From contig NZ_CAJKVK010000001.1 in assembly GCF_905203285.1 (NCBI RefSeq), positions 1 to 64,000 of the forward strand: DNA of 64,000 bases, in the 5' to 3' direction. This document shows, in pieces, positions 27,334 through 36,056 of this stretch. The position numbers and the translations under genes were made by a program. Numbering within the stretch: position 1 is the first letter of the stretch; every line of letters starts with the position of its first letter. This DNA is from an uncultured Succinatimonas sp. (lineage in GTDB: Bacteria; Pseudomonadota; Gammaproteobacteria; Enterobacterales; Succinivibrionaceae). The notes beneath the pieces were generated by a model that was given only the letters and a program-made list of their open reading frames with translations, made no database searches and was not told where the DNA came from.

Positions 27334-27600
27334 TTATTCCTCCAAAGCTCTTAACTCTTGCATTGTTTTTGTGACTTTTTCTTCATTGTTTAAAGACCAA
27401 ATGCTGTGATCCAAAGCTTCCCGATTGGCTTTAGAGTAAAAAGAATCAGCAGTAGGAGTAAAAGGCAACTTACGAAGATTAACCATTTGTGTTAAACACA
27501 TGCGGATCACGGATGTTAAATCAAGGCCCATTGCCTTTGCTGCTTCTTGTGCTTGTTTTTTTAACGTTTCATCAATGCGAACTTGTAATAATGCTGACAT
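27334..27600 (-). CDS. RelB/DinJ-family antitoxin
   Basis: An 88-residue protein with an N-terminal ribbon-helix-helix of the RelB/DinJ type (LLQVRIDETLKKQAQEAAKAMGLDLTSVIRMCLTQM) and a C-terminal tail expected to bind the toxin. It lies immediately upstream of the YoeB-like toxin, as usual for autoregulated type II modules. The more common partner of YoeB is a YefM/Phd antitoxin, so the pairing is worth noting; the second module in this window (37770-38300) has the same pairing. Confidence 0.85.
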   Translation of the reverse strand: MSALLQVRIDETLKKQAQEAAKAMGLDLTSVIRMCLTQMVNLRKLPFTPTADSFYSKANREALDHSIWSLNNEEKVTKTMQELRALEE

Positions 27601-27778
27601 CTTTGAACTTCTACACTAAATGAATCATGTCTTAACTATAATTGAAAATGTTTTGCGTTACAAACACATACAATACTATTCATAATGTTCATCTGAAGAA
27701 AGTGTTAAAACTTAAATAGTTAGCGTTAATGATTTGTTGAAAAACAAAGATAAATCTATAGAAAGTTGATTTAAGAAT
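27601..27778. other. AT-rich intergenic region with the toxin-antitoxin promoter
   Basis: Upstream of the leftward antitoxin and downstream of the ModA-like gene. It should contain the antitoxin promoter. I see no open frame or clear dyad in it. Confidence 0.4.
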
Positions 27779-27816
27779 AAATAAAAATAATGAGCCTTAG
27801 TTTTCATGAAAGGCTC
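27779..27816 (-). terminator. Terminator after the ModA-like gene
   Basis: On the minus strand, arms GAGCCTT and AAGGCTC (27792-27798 and 27810-27816) with an 11-base loop are followed by ATTATTTTTATTT. Confidence 0.7.
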
Positions 27817-27844
27817 AAATAAAGATGAAACAGTGTTTGTAAGC

Positions 27845-28654
27845 TTATTTACTCTGCCAACCCGGTAAACGTAAATCAAGTTGACCTTTTTCCGTAGGAT
27901 TTAATGATCCGAAGCCGAAAGCTTCAAGCAGGGTTTGTGCTTCATCACTTTCTCTTAAAAAGCGGGTGAAGACCAACGCGTCATCGCGTTTTGGCGAGTC
28001 GTCAATAATTAAAGTGTAGTAAAGAATATCAGGATAATATCCGCGCGGAACTACCCAGTATGAACCGTTTGCCATTCTGGTTTTGGAGCTTATTAAAGGG
28101 AGGGTTATAAAACCTGCTTCCACGTTTTGGTTTGCAACCATGGAATGGACTTGGTATTCGTGCTCAGGATAGAAAATTTTATTTTTCAGATATCCTGTCG
28201 GAAATCCTTTGTTAGAGACGATTTGCTTTGCGGCAAAACCCACAGGGGTAAGTCTTGGGTCAGGAATTGCCAGTGATTTTAGTTTTTTGGAGTAAATTGC
28301 AGAAATATTACCGTTAAATAAGCGCGGATTAGCTGACCAAAGAATAAGTTTGGCGCGGGTAAAGGGAATAAAGGATGCAGGGGAGGTCTTATTTAAACGA
28401 ATGAGACTAATAGGCAGTCTTTCATCCGGACTTATTATGACATCGCACTTTAACTTATTATTGATAATTCCGGTATAGATATTGGATGCGGTAGTGTAGT
28501 GAGCATCAAATTCAACCGGAACTTTAGGCGTAAGTGCTTCAAGAGCGTTGTACATTTGCGCGGTGGCGCAAACTTGAAGTTTTTTATCTGAAGCTTGAGC
28601 GCAAAAAGATAAAGACACGATGGCAGCTAAAGCAATAAGTTTTTTAAACAGCAT
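27845..28654 (-). CDS. ModA-like periplasmic substrate-binding protein
   Basis: A 269-residue secreted protein (signal peptide MLFKKLIALAAIVSLSFCAQA) of the type 2 periplasmic-binding fold. It resembles molybdate-binding ModA in layout: VCATAQMYNALEAL near the start, the CDVIISPDERLPISL region, LAIPDPRLTPVGFAAKQIV and a final FLRESDEAQTLLEAFGFG. No modB or modC lies nearby; instead it follows a symporter gene by 17 bases. The ligand may be molybdate or another small molecule. The name is a fold-level assignment. Confidence 0.75.
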   Translation of the reverse strand: MLFKKLIALAAIVSLSFCAQASDKKLQVCATAQMYNALEALTPKVPVEFDAHYTTASNIYTGIINNKLKCDVIISPDERLPISLIRLNKTSPASFIPFTRAKLILWSANPRLFNGNISAIYSKKLKSLAIPDPRLTPVGFAAKQIVSNKGFPTGYLKNKIFYPEHEYQVHSMVANQNVEAGFITLPLISSKTRMANGSYWVVPRGYYPDILYYTLIIDDSPKRDDALVFTRFLRESDEAQTLLEAFGFGSLNPTEKGQLDLRLPGWQSK

Positions 28655-28671
28655 AAAATTTACAAAAATAA

Positions 28672-30516
28672 TTAATCAAAGTGTTGGGCATAACGGGCAA
28701 TGCGCGTAACAACTTCGCGCGCGGTTCCGGCATGACGAAGTGAATCGGCAAATCCCTGCTCGTTTAAAACCAATGATAAACGACCTAAAAGATTTAAATG
28801 GGTTTGTCCGTCATCAGGACTTGCGATTAAAAATATAAGATCGCATTTTTTACCGTCATAAGATCCTAAATCAAGAGGTTTTTCCAAAACGGCAATGGCA
28901 ATAGCCGGTCGTTTCACGCATTCGCCGCGGGCGTGCGGAATGGCTATACCTTCAGCAATGCCGCAAGGAGTAACTTTTAGCCTTTTATTAAGCTCGGATC
29001 TGAATTCTGAAATAGATGAGATAACACCACTGCGGGCAAGACAGGACACAAGCGGACTTAAAACCTCTTCTAATGTTTCTCCTTTAAGCTTTAGCAGTAC
29101 GTTATTTTCATCGATTGCATAACGGATAAGTCTTTGCGTGTCATGAATCATTCCGTCTGAAGTTCTTAGTTTTTCAAGGGTGGAAAGCATGGATTTGAAC
29201 AAAATGCCGTTTAGCTTGTAGTAACGGCTATAGATCCAAAGCGAAATTAAAATAAGCAGACAGACGATGACAAGAGCCAGACGGAAGCTGAACTCCTGAT
29301 GAACGAATGTGATTTCACGGGGAATGTAAGCTGCCGCGGATATAGAAAGACCGGACATGAAAAGGGCAATGCCGGTGCCTAATTTTGCAGAGAATGTTTG
29401 CAGTGAAAAGATTAGGGCTTCAGAGCGGATGCCGTTTTTAAATTCACCGTAATCAACGCAGTCGGCAAGCATTGAAGTTGTTATTCCAATCATAAGAGCC
29501 ATACCGCAATTGGCAAGGCAGAAGCTTACGCACAGTACTATCGGGTTACCGGTCGTAAGTGACAGGAAAATCATGGAAATAAAACCGCATAACATCAAAA
29601 TGCCTGATATATAAAATGCGGCTTTGCGGGAAATAATGCCGATTATTTTGGGCAACAAAATATACGTTAAAAATTGAATTACGGCACCGCCTGACATAAT
29701 GAGAGTGAAATGCTTGGCGGTAATTACATGCTCTTGGAGGAAATAGAAAATAAGTGAGCTGTTGACGATTCCGATGGCAATTTGCTGCAAAACCATAATA
29801 GAAACGGTAGCTAGCAGCTGATCGTTTTTGGTTATAAGTTCAAAGGCTTTACTTACTGAGAATTTAGCGTATTTAAATTTTTGTCGGCGCGTTTTGAGGG
29901 TAAAACACATTAAAAACTGAGTTATTACGAAAAATAATGCGCAGGCGGCGGCAAGCGTGAAAAATCCTTCTGATAAGTCATGCTCTGCGTTAAATGTAAG
30001 CTTGCCGATTAAAAATAACCCGAAAATAAGAATGAACTGTCCGCCGACAACCGTCATGGCACGGGGAATTGCGGTCATGATTAGGCGATCTTTGCCGACA
30101 GTACCGAAATTAGGAATTAATGACCAAAACGGTATATCCATCAGCGAATAAGCGATGATGGTAAGAAAATAAAAGCTAAGACCGTATAAAGTAAGATCGG
30201 ATCCTTGAAGATTCGGTTTATAAAACAGGCAAATAACCGACGCGGCGGTTAACAGACTGCCGATGATGATCCAAGGTTTGAATTTACTAAAACGCGCAGC
30301 GGTGTTATCTATCGCGTAGCCTAAAAAGGGATCGAGAAAAGCGTTGGCGATTTTGCCTATTAAGAAAATAAAACCGATAAATGCTGCGGATAATCCGTAA
30401 AAATCGGTAAAGTACAGCATCAGATAAGCGCCGATGAACCAATAAATGATGTCTTTGCTCATGGCGCCCAAACCGAAAGCGATCTTTTCGCTTAAAGTTA
30501 CATGGGATTCTTTCAT
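28672..30516 (-). CDS. GPH-type sugar:cation symporter fused to a PTS EIIA (type 2) domain
   Basis: The 614-residue protein has an N-terminal MelB-like (glycoside-pentoside-hexuronide) transporter of about 12 helices (FGLGAMSKDIIYWFIGAYLM, FLDPFLGYAIDNTAARFSKFKPW, SLMDIPFWSLIPNF). A C-terminal EIIA domain of the fructose/nitrogen type occupies about 465-614, with the phospho-acceptor His in IAIPHAR (His528). Streptococcal LacS has a similar layout but uses a glucose-type EIIA. Phosphorylation of the domain could tune uptake to PTS activity. The sugar is unknown. It heads a two-gene unit with the ModA-like protein. Confidence 0.88.
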   Translation of the reverse strand: MKESHVTLSEKIAFGLGAMSKDIIYWFIGAYLMLYFTDFYGLSAAFIGFIFLIGKIANAFLDPFLGYAIDNTAARFSKFKPWIIIGSLLTAASVICLFYKPNLQGSDLTLYGLSFYFLTIIAYSLMDIPFWSLIPNFGTVGKDRLIMTAIPRAMTVVGGQFILIFGLFLIGKLTFNAEHDLSEGFFTLAAACALFFVITQFLMCFTLKTRRQKFKYAKFSVSKAFELITKNDQLLATVSIMVLQQIAIGIVNSSLIFYFLQEHVITAKHFTLIMSGGAVIQFLTYILLPKIIGIISRKAAFYISGILMLCGFISMIFLSLTTGNPIVLCVSFCLANCGMALMIGITTSMLADCVDYGEFKNGIRSEALIFSLQTFSAKLGTGIALFMSGLSISAAAYIPREITFVHQEFSFRLALVIVCLLILISLWIYSRYYKLNGILFKSMLSTLEKLRTSDGMIHDTQRLIRYAIDENNVLLKLKGETLEEVLSPLVSCLARSGVISSISEFRSELNKRLKVTPCGIAEGIAIPHARGECVKRPAIAIAVLEKPLDLGSYDGKKCDLIFLIASPDDGQTHLNLLGRLSLVLNEQGFADSLRHAGTAREVVTRIARYAQHFD

Positions 30517-30601
30517 TACACCTTAAAAATGTTAAATTTATGAAAAAGCACATGATTTTACCGTAGATTCGGCGAAAACCTGCGCTTTTTCTGTTTTTTC
30601 A

Positions 30602-32431
30602 TCACTCAACTGTGACGGACTTCGCTAAATTGCGAGGTTGATCAACATCCGTACCGTTAATTAGTGCTACGTGATAAGCAAGCAGCTGCAGCGGTATGGT
30701 GTAAATCACGCTTTGCAAATATTGTCCTGATACTTTGAGCTTGATGACGCGGGTGGTGGCATCTTCTTTGATTGCGGTTTTGTCTGAGGTGAAGATGTAT
30801 AAAATACCGCCGCGGGCCTTTACCTCTTCAATGTTGGATTTAAGTTTGCCGATAAGCTCGTTGTCAGGAGCCACAACCACAACCGGCATTGAAGCGTCGA
30901 TAAGAGCAATCGGTCCGTGCTTTAATTCACCTGCGGCATAGCCTTCGGCATGGATGTAGCTTATTTCTTTAAGCTTTAAGGCGCCTTCAAGAGCTATAGG
31001 ATACATTTCACCGCGGCCCAGGAAGAGGCAGTGATGTTTTCCTGCAAATTCTTCGGCAAGTTTTTCAACGGTAGCAGCTGTTTTAAGCGCACTGCTGATT
31101 TCATCGGGAAGCTTTTTAATCTCTTTAATTATTTCAACGGCCTGCTCTTTACTTAAAGTCCCTTTTACCCGTCCGATGCGGATTGCAAGGAGAATAAGAG
31201 CGATAAGCTGAGTGGTAAAAGCCTTGGTGGAGGCAACACCGATTTCAGCACCGGCTCTGGTTAAAAATACGTAATCCGATTCTCTTACAAGTGATGAGCC
31301 CGGAACGTTGCAGATGGCAAGTGAGCCTTTATATCCTGAATTCTTGGCTTTTCTTAAAGCGGCAAGAGTATCGGCGGTTTCGCCTGACTGGGATAAAGTT
31401 ACCAGAAGAGAATTTGGCAAAGTGATGCTGTTGCGGTAGCGATACTCTGAAGCGATTTCAACTTCCGTATGCACCTTGGCGAGATTTTCAAGGAAGAATC
31501 TGCCGACAAGTCCTGCGTGATATGAGGTACCGCAGGCGACTATCTGAATGTTGTCCACATCCTTAAAACTGTTTTCATCAGTGCCGAGGAAAGCTTCAAA
31601 GCTGACGTTATCTTCTTCGATACGGCGTTCGAAAGTATAGGCAACTGCTCGCGGCTGCTCAAAAATTTCTTTTTGCATGAAGTGGCGGTACGGGCCTTTT
31701 GATACCGAGTAGACGTCAAGCTCGCTTTCTTTGACGGTTTTTTCGATAGGCTTTAAGTCCTTGTCGTAAATCTTAAGCTCTTTGCGCTTTAAAACTGCGA
31801 TTTCATCATCATCAAGATAGATAAAGCGCTGTGTCACGGGCAGCAGCGCCAACACGTCGGAGGCGACGAAGTTTTCTCCGAAGCCTAATCCGATAACGAT
31901 AGGAGAGCCTTTACGAGCGGTGTATAAAGTATCAGGCTCGTGTTTGTTGATAAGCGCGATGCCGTAGGTGCCTTCGACGTCGTTTAAAGCAAGGCGCAAT
32001 GCCTTTTTGGTGTCGGACTCGGTTTGGGCGTAATAAGAAATTAAATGAGCCAAGACCTCGGTATCGGTTTGAGAGTGAAATTCAAAACCTTCTTTTTCAA
32101 GTTTGGCTTTAATCTCTTTGAAGTTTTCAATAATGCCGTTATGCACCAGGGCAAAATCACCGCTTATATGCGGATGGGCGTTTTCAACCGAAGGACGGCC
32201 GTGGGTTGCCCATCTGGTGTGAGCGATGCCTAAAGAGCCAGAAAAAGACTCTTTGCTTACGGCTTCTTTTAATGACGAGACTTTGCCGGTGACGCGTACG
32301 CGCTTGAAGTCATTGTCATGAATGACGCACAGACCTGCCGAGTCATATCCGCGGTATTCAAGGCGGGATAAACCTTCAAGTAAAATGTCTACGATATCTC
32401 TTTGAGCAATGGCTGCAACAATTCCGCACAT
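30602..32431 (-). CDS. glmS: Glutamine-fructose-6-phosphate aminotransferase
   Basis: Makes glucosamine 6-phosphate for peptidoglycan and LPS. The protein is 609 residues. The N-terminal glutaminase starts MCGIVAAIAQRD with nucleophile Cys2 and contains GIAHTRWATHGRPS. Two SIS domains follow (ACGTSYHAGL, SQSGETADTLAAL; FLGRGEMYPIALEGALKLKEISY), and the protein ends PRNLAKSVTVE. It sits 18 bases after glmU, so the two hexosamine enzymes are co-expressed. No glmS ribozyme is seen upstream. Confidence 0.98.
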   Translation of the reverse strand: MCGIVAAIAQRDIVDILLEGLSRLEYRGYDSAGLCVIHDNDFKRVRVTGKVSSLKEAVSKESFSGSLGIAHTRWATHGRPSVENAHPHISGDFALVHNGIIENFKEIKAKLEKEGFEFHSQTDTEVLAHLISYYAQTESDTKKALRLALNDVEGTYGIALINKHEPDTLYTARKGSPIVIGLGFGENFVASDVLALLPVTQRFIYLDDDEIAVLKRKELKIYDKDLKPIEKTVKESELDVYSVSKGPYRHFMQKEIFEQPRAVAYTFERRIEEDNVSFEAFLGTDENSFKDVDNIQIVACGTSYHAGLVGRFFLENLAKVHTEVEIASEYRYRNSITLPNSLLVTLSQSGETADTLAALRKAKNSGYKGSLAICNVPGSSLVRESDYVFLTRAGAEIGVASTKAFTTQLIALILLAIRIGRVKGTLSKEQAVEIIKEIKKLPDEISSALKTAATVEKLAEEFAGKHHCLFLGRGEMYPIALEGALKLKEISYIHAEGYAAGELKHGPIALIDASMPVVVVAPDNELIGKLKSNIEEVKARGGILYIFTSDKTAIKEDATTRVIKLKVSGQYLQSVIYTIPLQLLAYHVALINGTDVDQPRNLAKSVTVE

Positions 32432-32449
32432 GGTTTTTATCCTTTTTCG

Positions 32450-33835
32450 TTATTTCTTGTTTTTGACAGGGCGCTGGTAATTTTTAAAGTAAATAGGTCT
32501 TACGCGCGTAATGACCAAAGCTTTTTCGGGAACTTCCTTGGTTACGGTGGTACCGGCGCCGATTGTGGCGCCTTTGCGCACGGTAACAGGGGCTACAAGC
32601 TGAGTGTCGGATCCGACGAACACCTCATCTTCAATCGTGGTTCGGTGCTTGTTGGCGCCGTCGTAATTGCAGGTGATGGTTCCGGCGCCGATATTAACAT
32701 CAGTTCCGATGTCACTGTCACCTAAATAGCTTAAATGACCTGCTTTGGTTCCAAAGCCTATATGAGAATTTTTTACCTCAACGAAGTTGCCGACATGAAC
32801 TTCATCCTCAAGTACGTTGCCAGGGCGCAGTCTTGCAAAAGGTCCTATGGTGGTATGGCGCATGAGCTTAGATTTTTCCATGACGGTGTAAGGGGAAATG
32901 ATGCTGTCATCGCCTATTGAAACATCTTTTAGCACGCATCCGGCACCTATGATAACGTTATTGCCTAAAATTACGTTGCCTTCAATAATGACGTTTACAT
33001 CAATAAAGACATCTTTACCGTGAGTTAAAGTGCCGCGCAGATCAAAGCGCTTGGGGTCGGCAAGAGTTACGCCTTCCTCAAGTAAGGTTTTTGCTGCTCT
33101 TTCCTGATAGAGCCTTTCGATAAAGCTAAGCTGAACTTTGTTGTTGACGCCGCATAATACCGAAAACTCCGGTGCCTTTACCGGATTTACTTCTTTTCCG
33201 TCAGCGCGAAGAAGGGCGACTAAATCGGTAAGGTAATACTCGCCTTGGGCATTTTCATTATTAAGCTTGGGCAAATATTCATTAAATACGCAGGCAGGTG
33301 CTGCCATCATGCCGGTATTTACTTCATTTATAAGTTTTTCTTGAGCATTCGCGTCTTTTTCTTCGACGATTTTTTCAATCAGGCCGTCGTTATTTCTTAC
33401 GATGCGTCCGTAGCCGAAAGGATTATCGGCAATGGCGGTAAGAAGACACATTCCGTCTTTGGGGCAGGCCTTAAGCAAAGCTTTAAGATCGTCTGTTGGT
33501 GTAAGTGGAGTATCTCCGTAAAGGACGACGACGTTTGAATCTTTTTGTACGCAGGGCATGGCGGTATTGACTGCATGTCCCGTACCTAATTGTTCTTTTT
33601 GCTCGACGATATTTATTTTTGAGAAAATCTCTTGCGGTAAAGAGGTTAGAGACTGTCTTACGATTTCTCCGCCGTGTCCTACTACGACATGGATTTTAAG
33701 AGGGTCTAAAGTTAAAGAGGTGTCGATAACATGCCTAAGCATGCTTTTGCCTGCAACTTTATGTAAAACTTTAGGCAAGTCAGAATGCATGCGCTTGCCT
33801 TTGCCTGCTGAAAGAATAACGATTTCAAGGGACAT
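32450..33835 (-). CDS. glmU: Bifunctional GlmU (uridyltransferase / acetyltransferase)
   Basis: Acetylates glucosamine 1-phosphate and then makes UDP-GlcNAc. The protein is 461 residues. The N-terminal pyrophosphorylase has the [18 protein letters not shown] loop, GTGHAV and YGDTPL. The C-terminal left-handed beta-helix has hexapeptide repeats ([17 protein letters not shown] onward) and the catalytic region [29 protein letters not shown]. It lies 12 bases after lgt and just before glmS. Confidence 0.98.
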   Translation of the reverse strand: MSLEIVILSAGKGKRMHSDLPKVLHKVAGKSMLRHVIDTSLTLDPLKIHVVVGHGGEIVRQSLTSLPQEIFSKINIVEQKEQLGTGHAVNTAMPCVQKDSNVVVLYGDTPLTPTDDLKALLKACPKDGMCLLTAIADNPFGYGRIVRNNDGLIEKIVEEKDANAQEKLINEVNTGMMAAPACVFNEYLPKLNNENAQGEYYLTDLVALLRADGKEVNPVKAPEFSVLCGVNNKVQLSFIERLYQERAAKTLLEEGVTLADPKRFDLRGTLTHGKDVFIDVNVIIEGNVILGNNVIIGAGCVLKDVSIGDDSIISPYTVMEKSKLMRHTTIGPFARLRPGNVLEDEVHVGNFVEVKNSHIGFGTKAGHLSYLGDSDIGTDVNIGAGTITCNYDGANKHRTTIEDEVFVGSDTQLVAPVTVRKGATIGAGTTVTKEVPEKALVITRVRPIYFKNYQRPVKNKK

Positions 33836-33847
33836 GTTGCTACCTTC

Positions 33848-34624
33848 TTAATTTAGACGCTTGTGTCGTGAATAGATAATAAGGATTATTCCTAAAATAA
33901 TAAACGGAATGCTTAAAATCTGCCCGACATTTAGGGCAATTCCGGTGGTGTAATCAGCCTGTTCGACTTTAAACGGCTCAATAATAAAGCGGGCTGAGAA
34001 AATTAATATGAATAAAAGTCCGAGGATAAAGCCGGGACCGCGTTTTTTAACGTAAAAGTAGGCAAGAGTCAAAATTATAAAAATTATAAAATAGGCAAAG
34101 GCTTCAAAAAGCTGCGCAGGATAACGCGGCATGGTGTCGCCGATGCGGGCAAACACAATGCCCAAAGGACTGTCGGTGTACTTGCCTAAAATTTCCGAGT
34201 TCATGAAATTGCCAAGACGGATGAAGGTGCTGACAAGAGCTACGGGAATGCACAGCATGTCGGCAATAACTAAAAAACGGTAATGGCAGCGCTTTGCAAA
34301 AATGTAAATGGCTAAAAGTACGCCTATAGTCCCGCCGTGGCTTGCAAGACCCCCATGCCAGATTTTTAAGATCTCAAGAGGATGCGATAAATAAAACTGC
34401 GGCTCGTAAATAAGACAGTGGCCTAAACGCGCACCGACGATCGTACCGATGAATAGAAAGGTTAAAAGCTTATCTAAATCTTCAGTTTTATAACCGGCTT
34501 TTCTGAACAGAAACTGCATAATGAAATAGCCGATAATAAAGCCTAAAGCAAAAAATAATCCGTAGTAACGGATTACGACGGGCCCTATGGAAAAAGCAAT
34601 CGGATCGCCGTTCCAGACTAACAT
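33848..34624 (-). CDS. lgt: Prolipoprotein diacylglyceryl transferase
   Basis: Transfers diacylglycerol to the lipobox Cys of prolipoproteins in the inner membrane. The 258-residue, seven-helix protein has the HGGLASHGG motif and the signature RLGNFMNSEILGK (catalytic Arg/Asn/Glu). It is the first gene of lgt-glmU-glmS, a cell-envelope operon, and is divergent from a small membrane-protein gene 63 bases away. Confidence 0.96.
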   Translation of the reverse strand: MLVWNGDPIAFSIGPVVIRYYGLFFALGFIIGYFIMQFLFRKAGYKTEDLDKLLTFLFIGTIVGARLGHCLIYEPQFYLSHPLEILKIWHGGLASHGGTIGVLLAIYIFAKRCHYRFLVIADMLCIPVALVSTFIRLGNFMNSEILGKYTDSPLGIVFARIGDTMPRYPAQLFEAFAYFIIFIILTLAYFYVKKRGPGFILGLLFILIFSARFIIEPFKVEQADYTTGIALNVGQILSIPFIILGIILIIYSRHKRLN

Positions 34625-34687
34625 GGATTTATCCTAATTAACTGTTTTAAATGCTATACTTATAAAAGAGATCATAGCAAAAAAAGC

Positions 34688-35110
34688 ATGTTTTTTATGA
34701 TATTAGCAGCTGAAAGATTCTTTTTATATTCAGGCGCCTGCCTTTTTGTTTTAGGCATTATCACCTGCTTTATTCCACGTCATATGCGCCTTGGCATCGT
34801 CAGTATGTTGATCGGTGATGCGCTCTTTGCCGCAGGAATCGCCTTTTTGGTAAAAAGCACCGATATCCTTATAAGTCTCGGTCTTGAGACCGATTTGTTT
34901 ATTAAGCATAACCTGATTTTCGCTATAGTTTTCTCGATTGTTTTGTATGCTTTGATGCTTGCCGTTTTCGTAAAGTTCTTTAAGCGTAAAAAGAAAGCCG
35001 TCGCCGAAAAAGAAACGGTCGCCGATGAGGGACAGGGAGCTTCTTCAAAGAAAGAGGCTGCGGCAGATGCTGCTCTTTTTGCTAATGTCGGTAAAGAAAA
35101 TAAGGAATAG
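34688..35110 (+). CDS. Small membrane protein of unknown function
   Basis: Not recognised. The protein has 140 residues with three predicted helices (ILAAERFFLYSGACLFVLG, LGIVSMLIGDALFAAGIAF and NLIFAIVFSIVLYALMLAVF) and a charged tail rich in Lys, Glu and Ala, likely cytoplasmic and disordered. It is followed after seven bases by a phosphopantetheinyl transferase gene, so they share a transcript. Nothing links the two functions directly. Confidence 0.7.
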   Translation: MFFMILAAERFFLYSGACLFVLGIITCFIPRHMRLGIVSMLIGDALFAAGIAFLVKSTDILISLGLETDLFIKHNLIFAIVFSIVLYALMLAVFVKFFKRKKKAVAEKETVADEGQGASSKKEAAADAALFANVGKENKE

Positions 35111-35117
35111 ACATTAA

Positions 35118-35819
35118 GTGAAAGTTGTCATTTCTAATTTAGACAGTCTTCTTGTGTCTGTTGCTTCCCTACCGCAAAGCGATCATGAAATAGCTCGCGA
35201 TTTTCAACCTAAAAAGAAAAAGACATTCTTAGCAAGCCGGGTGTTGCTGCGCCTTGCGTTAAAATCGTTTTATGCTTTAAATGATATTCCTTCTTTGTCT
35301 TTTGGATCTCACGGTAAGCCGTATTTTGATCCGTCGCTTTCCTTATTTTTTAATTTTTCGCACTCGGGAAATTATATCGGAGTTGCTTTTAGTAACATTG
35401 AGATGGGATTTGACATTGAGTGCGTCAAAGAACGAAAAAACTTTCATGGTTTGTGTAAAAAGGTATTAACCGATCCTGAGAAAAACTGTATTTTCAAACT
35501 CTCTGAAAAGGAGCAAAGAGAGTTTTTTACTTTATTGTGGACAGTTCGTGAGTCTTTATTAAAAGACTCAGGCCTTGGCCTTGTTGGTTTATCCAAACTG
35601 CATATCGATCCTGAACATAATTGCGGAATGGCATCTGATAATCCCACATTGCGTGTTCATTCTTATAACATTGCTTCACTTTTTCCTAAATCCTCAGAAA
35701 GAGCTTATTTTTCGTTAACTGATAGAAAATCTGACAAGGTAGAGTTTTTTACGGTTGAGGGCAATGCTTTAAAAGAGCTTAATAACCCACAGTCAGAGAG
35801 AGTAATTAAGATTAACTAA
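35118..35819 (+). CDS. 4'-phosphopantetheinyl transferase (Sfp type)
   Basis: Activates carrier proteins by adding phosphopantetheine from CoA. The 233-residue protein has the Sfp-family order: SRVLLRLAL, FGSHGKPYF, NFSHSGNYIGVAF, GFDIE (metal-binding Asp and Glu) and WTVRESLLKDSGLGL. The last motif is normally WxxKExxxK; here an Arg replaces the first Lys. It starts with GTG at 35118 with AAGGA upstream. No synthase or carrier protein lies in the window, so its target is unknown. Confidence 0.85.
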   Translation: MKVVISNLDSLLVSVASLPQSDHEIARDFQPKKKKTFLASRVLLRLALKSFYALNDIPSLSFGSHGKPYFDPSLSLFFNFSHSGNYIGVAFSNIEMGFDIECVKERKNFHGLCKKVLTDPEKNCIFKLSEKEQREFFTLLWTVRESLLKDSGLGLVGLSKLHIDPEHNCGMASDNPTLRVHSYNIASLFPKSSERAYFSLTDRKSDKVEFFTVEGNALKELNNPQSERVIKIN

Positions 35820-36056
35820 AAACACTCTTTTGAAATTTTTAATAACTTTTACACTAAAGGACAACTATTCTCTCTTGTCTAGCGTAAAACATCATTCATA
35901 CGCTGCCGAAAAAGAATTTTGATCCAGACCTGTGTTTGTAAGCACAAATTTTTATTCTTTAGCGCGAAGTTTAAAAATGGCATTGCATCAAAGAAAGTAA
36001 GCATATGCTCTATTTATTTGTTTTACTGTTTTTTTGTAATTTTCATATCCATGTCC
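35820..36056. other. Intergenic flank 3' of the IS4 transposase
   Basis: AT-rich, between the phosphopantetheinyl transferase and the transposase stop. It probably holds the left end of the insertion sequence, but I could not match a terminal inverted repeat to the other flank. A short palindrome AGCATATGCT lies near 36000. No gene seen. Confidence 0.4.

Noticed and set aside
30517..30601. Possible terminator between glmS and the symporter gene
   Set aside because: Only an imperfect AAAAAGCGCA/TGTGCTTTTT pairing with a loop of over 20 bases; too weak to list.
32432..32449. glmS ribozyme or metabolite-sensing leader before glmS
   Set aside because: Only 18 bases separate glmU and glmS, too short for a ribozyme.
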